Shown: positions 7,077-10,422 of the stretch, in pieces
Numbering within the stretch: position 1 is the first letter of the stretch
Layout: every line of letters starts with the position of its first letter
Assembly: GCA_944333375.1 (NCBI GenBank)
Contig: CALVKX010000058.1
Span: 1 to 10,422 of the forward strand
Direction: 5' to 3'
Origin: an uncultured Eubacteriales bacterium
GTDB taxonomy: Bacteria > Bacillota_A > Clostridia > Christensenellales > Aristaeellaceae
DNA length: 10,422 nucleotides
Position numbers and translations under genes: made by a program
The notes under the pieces: generated by a model
Databases searched by the model: none
What the model was told of the DNA's origin: nothing
What the model saw: the letters and a program-made list of their open reading frames with translations, nothing else

Positions 7077-8324
7077 TCAGTCCTCCTCCACCGACAGATC
7101 CAGCGGCGCGGGGGTCGGGGTGGGCGTGGCCGTGGGCGGCAGGGTAAATCCGTAGCTCATGTCCGTGGCCGCCGCGTCGGGCACCTGGTACTCGTAGCTC
7201 TCGCCGGGCGCGGGGGTGGCCTGCGTGGGCGCGGGGGTGATGAGCGTCTCCTCGCCGTCCTCGCCGGCGGTGACCGTGGGGCCGGGCGTGAGGGTGGGGG
7301 TGGGCGTGGGCGCGAGCTGGTAGAAATCGCTGCCGATCTGAATGGTGGGCACGGGCTTGGGCGAATCCAGGGGGGTGAAGCTGATCTCGTCGTTGCTGCT
7401 GGCGCGCTCCTCCACGGCCTGGGCGGTGGGCTGGTAGCGCAGGACGATCACATACTCGACGTGCTGAAAGTCCGCCTGCGGCTCGATGACCACGTACTGC
7501 TTGTTGCTTTCCATCCCGCGGGTGCTCTCGCGCACGGTGCCGATGGGGATGCCCTTGGGGAAGGAGCGGCCGTCGCTTAAGTCCCCCACGCCGCTGGTGA
7601 CGACCACGTCGCCGGGGCGGGGGAGGTTGTCCTCGGGCAGGTAGTACATGCGGCAAAGGGGCGTGCCGTCCACGCCGAGGGTGCCGCGCACGGTGCCCTG
7701 GTCGCGGGAGGACTGGATGAGGGCGGCGATGGAGGCCTCGCTGTCGATGATGGTGCGCACGGTGGCCTTGGTGGCGGTGACGTTGTAGGTGTAGCCGACC
7801 ATGGCGCCGTCCATGGTGACGGCCATGAAGTCCTCCACGCCGTCGTTGGAGCCCTTGTTGATGGTGAAGACGGAGAAGTAGTTGCCGCTCTCGCGGCCGA
7901 TGACGGTGGCGACGAGGGGGTTGAGGCTCTCGTTGGCGGCGATCTCGTCGTAGAGGTTTTCGTAGACCGTGAGCTTGTGCTGCAATTCCTCGGCGAGCAT
8001 GGCGTCGTAGACGAGCTGCTCGTTTTCGGTCTTGAGGGCGTTGTACTCCAGCTCGATGCGCGACCTGAGCTTGAGCGTGTAGAGGTAGTCCACCACCCAG
8101 TCCACCACCGAGGAAAAGCCGGTCTGAATGGGGGTCATGACCGCGGCCACGCCCTCCTCGGGCACGGCGAGGACGTCGTAGCCCGTGATGAGGCGCAGCA
8201 GATGCGTCGCCGCCAGCAGCAGCAGCGCGACCACCAGCCCCACGATCAAAACGCGCCTGAGCGCGCGGCGGAGCCTGGAATCCCTGGAACGCTTGCGCTC
8301 GGTCTTGGGTACCTTAAGCTTCAT
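7077..8324 (-). CDS. mreC: MreC, elongasome scaffold protein with extended Thr/Pro-rich tail
   Basis: A 415-residue bitopic protein. A basic cytoplasmic N-terminus (1-24, many Lys/Arg) leads into one membrane helix (about 25-46), a coiled coil (about 82-128) and the extracytoplasmic beta-rich MreC core (about 135-298). Core motifs are FSVFTINKGSNDGV (150-163) and GDVVVTSGVGDLS followed by FPKGIPIG (238-262). MreC scaffolds PBP2 and RodA and links them to MreB and MreD. After the core comes an unusual tail of about 115 residues (300-415) dominated by Thr and Pro, with TPTPTLTPGPT near 340-350 and TATPTPTPAP near 398-407, ending in acidic SVEED. The frame stays open upstream to 8519, but that stretch is the intergenic hairpin repeat. 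The ATG at 8324 has GGGAGG six bases before it and yields a normal MreC N-terminus. It is the first gene after the 276-base gap that follows mreB. Confidence 0.92.
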   Translation of the reverse strand: MKLKVPKTERKRSRDSRLRRALRRVLIVGLVVALLLLAATHLLRLITGYDVLAVPEEGVAAVMTPIQTGFSSVVDWVVDYLYTLKLRSRIELEYNALKTENEQLVYDAMLAEELQHKLTVYENLYDEIAANESLNPLVATVIGRESGNYFSVFTINKGSNDGVEDFMAVTMDGAMVGYTYNVTATKATVRTIIDSEASIAALIQSSRDQGTVRGTLGVDGTPLCRMYYLPEDNLPRPGDVVVTSGVGDLSDGRSFPKGIPIGTVRESTRGMESNKQYVVIEPQADFQHVEYVIVLRYQPTAQAVEERASSNDEISFTPLDSPKPVPTIQIGSDFYQLAPTPTPTLTPGPTVTAGEDGEETLITPAPTQATPAPGESYEYQVPDAAATDMSYGFTLPPTATPTPTPAPLDLSVEED

Positions 8325-8330
8325 GCCTGA

Positions 8331-8336
8331 CCTCCC
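8331..8336 (-). promoter_or_regulatory. Shine-Dalgarno site that decides the mreC start
   Basis: GGGAGG on the minus strand, six bases before the ATG at 8324. It separates the true N-terminus from about 65 upstream codons that run through the hairpin repeat. The repeat ends only about five bases before this site, so folding of the repeat RNA could affect access to it. Confidence 0.8.
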
Positions 8337-8343
8337 TGCGGTG

Positions 8344-8380
8344 TGGCGGAAAAGCTCGCCTGCGGCGATCTTTTTCGCCA
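8344..8380 (-). repeat. Module B hairpin, possible attenuator/terminator before mreC
   Basis: A 37-base palindrome centred on 8362: TGGCG/CGCCA outer arms, AAAAG/CTTTT middle arms and TCGCC/GGCGA inner arms around loop TGC, with one wobble and one mismatch. Pairing is better than in copy 1, where an outer pair is broken. Oligo-T at the end of each arm gives it the look of a bidirectional terminator, which here would lie between mreB and the rest of the operon. Whether it terminates is inference. Confidence 0.6.
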
Positions 8381-8386
8381 GGTTTG

Positions 8387-8426
8387 CACGTTTCCCCTGC
8401 GCCTTCGGCGCGGCCGGGGAAACGTG
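8387..8426. repeat. Nested 40-base palindrome inside repeat copy 2
   Basis: A perfect 11-bp outer stem, CACGTTTCCCC (8387-8397) with GGGGAAACGTG (8416-8426), encloses an inner GCGCC/GGCGC stem (8399-8403 with 8407-8411) around a TTC loop. A G-T wobble and two further A-T pairs extend the outer stem. It interrupts the spacer between modules A and B, and the spacer of the other copy lacks it. This suggests it is a separate module or a small insertion. Confidence 0.75.
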
Positions 8427-8463
8427 TAAGGAATGTTTGCGCCGAAGGCGCAAACTCCCCGCC

Positions 8464-8482
8464 CGCCCGGCGGAGCCGGGCG
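8464..8482. repeat. Small GC-rich hairpin in the mreB-mreC gap
   Basis: A perfect 8-bp stem, CGCCCGGC with GCCGGGCG, around a three-base loop. It directly precedes composite repeat copy 2 when read on the minus strand. No T run follows, so it is not an intrinsic terminator. It is part of the hairpin series that fills this gap. Confidence 0.6.
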
Positions 8483-8495
8483 ATACGAATACAGC

Positions 8496-8519
8496 TTGGA
8501 GAGCCTGCGGGCCCTCCAA
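8496..8519. repeat. Hairpin TTGGAG/CTCCAA in the mreB-mreC gap
   Basis: TTGGAG (8496-8501) pairs with CTCCAA (8514-8519). After one mismatch an inner GCC/GGC stem closes a four-base loop, giving nine pairs in all. It is the first clear hairpin after mreB in the direction of transcription. No T run follows the stem on the minus strand. The remaining bases to the mreB stop (8520-8600) show no convincing promoter or terminator. Confidence 0.55.
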
Positions 8520-8600
8520 ACCTCCCGGAGAAAAAACGGGGGATAAGGGGTGCTTGTGTCCGGCTATCCACCGTCAGCGGTCAAAATGCGGGGGCACCCG

Positions 8601-9629
8601 TCAGAATGGCTTTAAGAAGCTGGTGCGGCCCAGATGCTCCAAAAGCTCGTAGTTTTCGATGATGTTGCCAAGGCCCAGGGCGGCGCAGTCCATGGGCTCC
8701 TTGGAGAGAAGCACCGGGATGCCCAGCTCGCTTGCGATGAGCTGGTCCATGCCGTAGAGGAGCGACCCGCCGCCGGTGAGGTAGATGCCGTTGTGCATGA
8801 TGTCGGCGGCCAGCTCGGGGGGCGTTCGCTCCAGGACCCACTTGATGGCGCCGAGGATGGCCAGGCAGGGCTCGTGCAGGGCCTCGTAGATCTGGGTGGA
8901 GGTGATCTCGGTGGTCTGAGGCAGGTTGGTGACCATGTCGCGGCCGCGGATGCGCGCCCGGCGCTCGTCGCGCAGGGGAAGGGCGGCGCCCAGGTCGAGC
9001 TTGACCTCCTCCGCGGTGCGGTCGCCGATCAGGATGTTGAACTCGCGCTTGATGAAGTCCGTGATCGCCTCGTCCATCTTCACCCCGCCCACGCGCACGG
9101 AGTGGCTGATGACCACGCCGCCCAGGGAGATGACGGCGGCGTCGGTGGTGCCGCCGCCGATGTCCACGACCATGCAGCCGTTGGGGTCAAAGACGGGCAG
9201 GCCGCTGCCCAGGGCGGCGGCGAAGGGCTTTTCGACCAGATAGACCTTGCGGCTTCCGGCGTACTTGGCGGCCTCGCCCACGGCGCGGCGCTCGATGGCG
9301 GAGATGGAGCAGGGGTAGCTGAGAAACAGCCGCGGCTTGACCAGATAGCTCGAGCCGATGGCCTTGCGCATGAAATACTGGATCATGATCTCCGTCATGT
9401 CAAAATCCGTGATGACGCCCTCGCGCATGGGCCTGACGGCCATCACGCCCTCGGTGGTGCGGCCCAGCATGATCTTGGCGTCGTCGCCCACGGCGCGCAC
9501 CTTGCGCTCGCCCGCGGCGTCCACGACCACGATGGTCGGCTCGCTAATCATGATCCCCTTGTGCTTGACGTAAACCAGCGTGTTGCTGGTGCCCAGGTCC
9601 ACGCCCAGGTCGTGCGCCACAAAACCCAT
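8601..9629 (-). CDS. mreB: MreB, actin-like rod-shape cytoskeletal ATPase
   Basis: A 342-residue actin-fold protein, the usual MreB length. Phosphate-1 loop DLGTSNT is at 11-17, the phosphate-2 loop VDIGGGTTD at 155-163 and the adenosine motif TGGGSLL at 285-291. RTPPELAADIM (268-278) is a strong MreB signature. It forms membrane-bound filaments inside the cell that orient the RodA/PBP2 synthase through MreC and MreD. A departure is VEKP at 132-135, where MreB proteins normally have EEP: the first Glu, aligned with actin Gln137, is kept, and the second is Lys. The ATG follows the maf TAG with no base between. GGGGAG (9639-9644), nine bases upstream, lies inside maf, so translation is probably coupled to maf. 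The gene ends at a 276-base hairpin-rich gap, so downstream genes may be expressed at a different level. Mbl or MreBH would be alternative names, but as the mreC-adjacent copy mreB fits best. Confidence 0.94.
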   Translation of the reverse strand: MGFVAHDLGVDLGTSNTLVYVKHKGIMISEPTIVVVDAAGERKVRAVGDDAKIMLGRTTEGVMAVRPMREGVITDFDMTEIMIQYFMRKAIGSSYLVKPRLFLSYPCSISAIERRAVGEAAKYAGSRKVYLVEKPFAAALGSGLPVFDPNGCMVVDIGGGTTDAAVISLGGVVISHSVRVGGVKMDEAITDFIKREFNILIGDRTAEEVKLDLGAALPLRDERRARIRGRDMVTNLPQTTEITSTQIYEALHEPCLAILGAIKWVLERTPPELAADIMHNGIYLTGGGSLLYGMDQLIASELGIPVLLSKEPMDCAALGLGNIIENYELLEHLGRTSFLKPF

Positions 9630-10265
9630 CTATTTCTTCTCCCCATATCTGTCGTCTTCGCCGTCCCAGGTTTCCAGCCACTGGGGCTTTTGGAAGGGAA
9701 TCTTGAAGCCCGCCTGCCAAAACAGCTGCGTGAGGGTGGACAGCGGCAGGCCCATGACGTTGGTGTGGCTGCCGTTGATCTGGCTGATAAAGAGGCTGGC
9801 CATGCCCTGCAGGGCATAGGCGCCGGCCTTGCCCATGGGCTCGCCGGTGGCGACGTAGCGGCGGATGGTCTCCTCCTTGAGCCTGAGGAAGAACACGCGC
9901 GTGATGTCGCACTCGTAAAACTCCCTGCCCTCCGGGGAGCGCAGGCACACGCCGGTAAAGACGTAGTGGTGGCGGCCGCTGAGCATCTTGAGCATGCGCA
10001 CGGCGTCCTCCTCGTCCCTGGGCTTGCCCAGGTAGATCTTGCCGACCTTGACCATGGTGTCGGCGGCCAGGACCCAGCGGCCGGGGTTGCGGAAGCTGAC
10101 CATGAAGGCCTTTTTCTTGGCCATGTCCAGGGCGCGGAACTGGCCGCTGCCCTCCGCGAAAAACTCGGTCATGCCCGAGGGAATCACCTCGAAGGGAATC
10201 CCGTACATCTCCAGCATGGCCTTTCGCCTGGCCGACCCCGACGCCAGGATGATCTTCTCTTCCAC
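9630..10265 (-). CDS. maf: Maf-family nucleoside triphosphate pyrophosphatase
   Basis: A 211-residue cytoplasmic Maf protein, which hydrolyses dTTP, UTP or modified nucleotides to monophosphates and is often encoded beside mreB. Motifs are ILASGSARRKAML (6-18), AADT (67-70), GKP (80-82), HYVFTGV (100-106), GEPMGKAGAYALQG (141-154) and NVMGLPL (169-175). Two usually conserved residues differ: SPRR is SARR, and the Asp of GEPxDKAGAY is Gly. The frame is open to 10382, but that part crosses the promoter. The GTG at 10265 is chosen because GGGAGGAG lies nine bases upstream and the protein then begins four residues before the ILAS motif, as is normal. The C-terminal 20 or so residues (DGEDDRYGEKK end) are polar and beyond the conserved fold. 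radC, which lies between maf and mreB in Bacillus subtilis, is absent here. Confidence 0.92.
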   Translation of the reverse strand: MEEKIILASGSARRKAMLEMYGIPFEVIPSGMTEFFAEGSGQFRALDMAKKKAFMVSFRNPGRWVLAADTMVKVGKIYLGKPRDEEDAVRMLKMLSGRHHYVFTGVCLRSPEGREFYECDITRVFFLRLKEETIRRYVATGEPMGKAGAYALQGMASLFISQINGSHTNVMGLPLSTLTQLFWQAGFKIPFQKPQWLETWDGEDDRYGEKK

Positions 10266-10274
10266 CGCCGACCG

Positions 10275-10282
10275 CTCCTCCC
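10275..10282 (-). promoter_or_regulatory. Shine-Dalgarno site deciding the maf GTG start
   Basis: GGGAGGAG on the minus strand, nine bases before the GTG at 10265. It lies downstream of the promoter -10 element at 10315-10320, which excludes the longer frame that begins at 10382. Confidence 0.75.
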
Positions 10283-10301
10283 TGACCGATGAAGTGAGTA
10301 G

Positions 10302-10380
10302 GTTACAACAGCTTATTATAGCACAGTTTCCTTCCGCTGGGAAGCGTGCGGACGCTTTTGCCCCGCGAAGCCTTTGTAAC
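10302..10380. promoter_or_regulatory. Inverted heptamers flanking the maf promoter
   Basis: GTTACAA (10302-10308) and TTGTAAC (10374-10380) are a perfect 7-bp inverted pair, 65 bases apart. They lie either side of the promoter, the first near the predicted transcription start. They could be paired operator half-sites or chance. No protein that binds such a site is recognisable here. Confidence 0.25.
10315..10343 (-). promoter_or_regulatory. Sigma-A-type promoter for maf-mreB
   Basis: On the minus strand a perfect TATAAT (10315-10320) is preceded by TG-N, an extended -10. TTCCCA (10338-10343), four of six matches to TTGACA, lies 17 bases upstream. Predicted transcription starts near 10308, giving a leader of about 43 bases to the maf GTG. 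It is the best promoter in the window and probably drives at least maf and mreB, possibly the whole cluster by read-through. The rest of 10266-10422 holds no gene that I can support. Confidence 0.7.
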
Positions 10381-10422
10381 AAAACCGCGAATCAGGCCCT
10401 CTCTTGACAAAGCGGCGCGGCG

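Larger units (their letters stand above)
8341..8460 (-). repeat. Composite hairpin repeat, copy 2 (minus orientation) with nested palindrome
   Basis: Read on the minus strand this is module A (8460-8431; stem GTTTGCGCC/GGCGCAAAC at 8435-8455), then a 40-base palindrome absent from copy 1, then module B (8380-8344). Modules A and B and their order match the element at 1-77. In copy 1 the modules are separated by only about ten bases. It lies in the mreB-mreC gap, directly upstream of the mreC ribosome site. Both copies can be read in one frame as KIAAGELFRH. That produces false N-terminal extensions of neighbouring genes and is no sign of coding by itself. Confidence 0.8.

Noticed and set aside
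8341..8460. The hairpin repeats considered as a CRISPR array or an insertion-sequence end.
   Set aside because: There is no set of equal spacers, no more than one copy at each place, no transposase frame and no target-site duplication visible.
8325..8519. N-terminal extension of mreC by about 65 codons.
   Set aside because: The stretch is the structured intergenic repeat, and a good Shine-Dalgarno (8331-8336) precedes the ATG at 8324, which gives a normal MreC N-terminus.
8521..8560. Run of six T on the minus strand after mreB, considered as an intrinsic terminator.
   Set aside because: No stable GC stem ends directly before the T run; only a four-pair stem can be drawn around it.
8634..10292. 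Plus-strand open frame of about 552 codons opposite mreB and maf.
   Set aside because: Same antisense artefact; both opposite genes carry complete family motifs.
10266..10382. N-terminal extension of maf by 39 codons.
   Set aside because: It runs across the -10 and -35 elements and the Shine-Dalgarno, and Maf proteins begin only a few residues before the ILAS motif.
10404..10409. TTGACA on the plus strand at the right edge, possible -35 of a divergent promoter.
   Set aside because: The matching -10 would lie outside the window, so it cannot be supported.

Overview
The window is a GC-rich stretch of bacterial chromosome with every recognisable gene on the minus strand, so transcription runs from the right end to the left. 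The content is the rod-shape (elongasome) cluster of a Gram-positive-type bacterium. In transcription order it holds maf, mreB, mreC, mreD, a class B PBP2 (mrdA), a minD homologue, rodA, an exported guanine-deaminase-like protein and a GT87-type membrane glycosyltransferase. Three things point to a GC-rich member of Clostridia: the maf-mreBCD order next to min and rod genes, the very long PBP2, and the Thr/Pro-rich MreC tail. The Christensenellales or a relative are possible, but this is inferred from gene order and protein style and is not a firm placement.

Right end (10266-10422): a non-coding region with a good sigma-A-type promoter (extended -10 TGCTATAAT) for maf. maf runs straight into mreB, with its TAG directly followed by the mreB ATG. 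Between mreB and mreC lies a 276-base gap filled with consecutive hairpins, including a composite hairpin repeat. A second copy of that repeat, in opposite orientation, sits at the left edge of the window after the last gene. From mreC (8324) to the GT87 gene (85) genes are 2 to 23 bases apart, nearly all with strong Shine-Dalgarno sites, so they are probably one transcription unit.

How the genes work together: MreB filaments, with MreC and MreD, position the RodA glycan polymerase and its partner transpeptidase PBP2 for side-wall synthesis. Maf is a nucleotide pyrophosphatase commonly found next to mreB. MinD belongs to the division-site system, but minC and minE are absent from the cluster and this MinD has an atypical C-terminus. 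The last two genes are accessory: a GuaD-like deaminase with a clear signal peptide and a polyprenyl-phosphate-sugar-type glycosyltransferase.

No mobile element, CRISPR array, tRNA or rRNA was recognised. Most of the window is a known conserved cluster. The parts worth a second look are the paired hairpin repeats, the lone MinD, the exported deaminase, and a few substitutions in otherwise conserved motifs.
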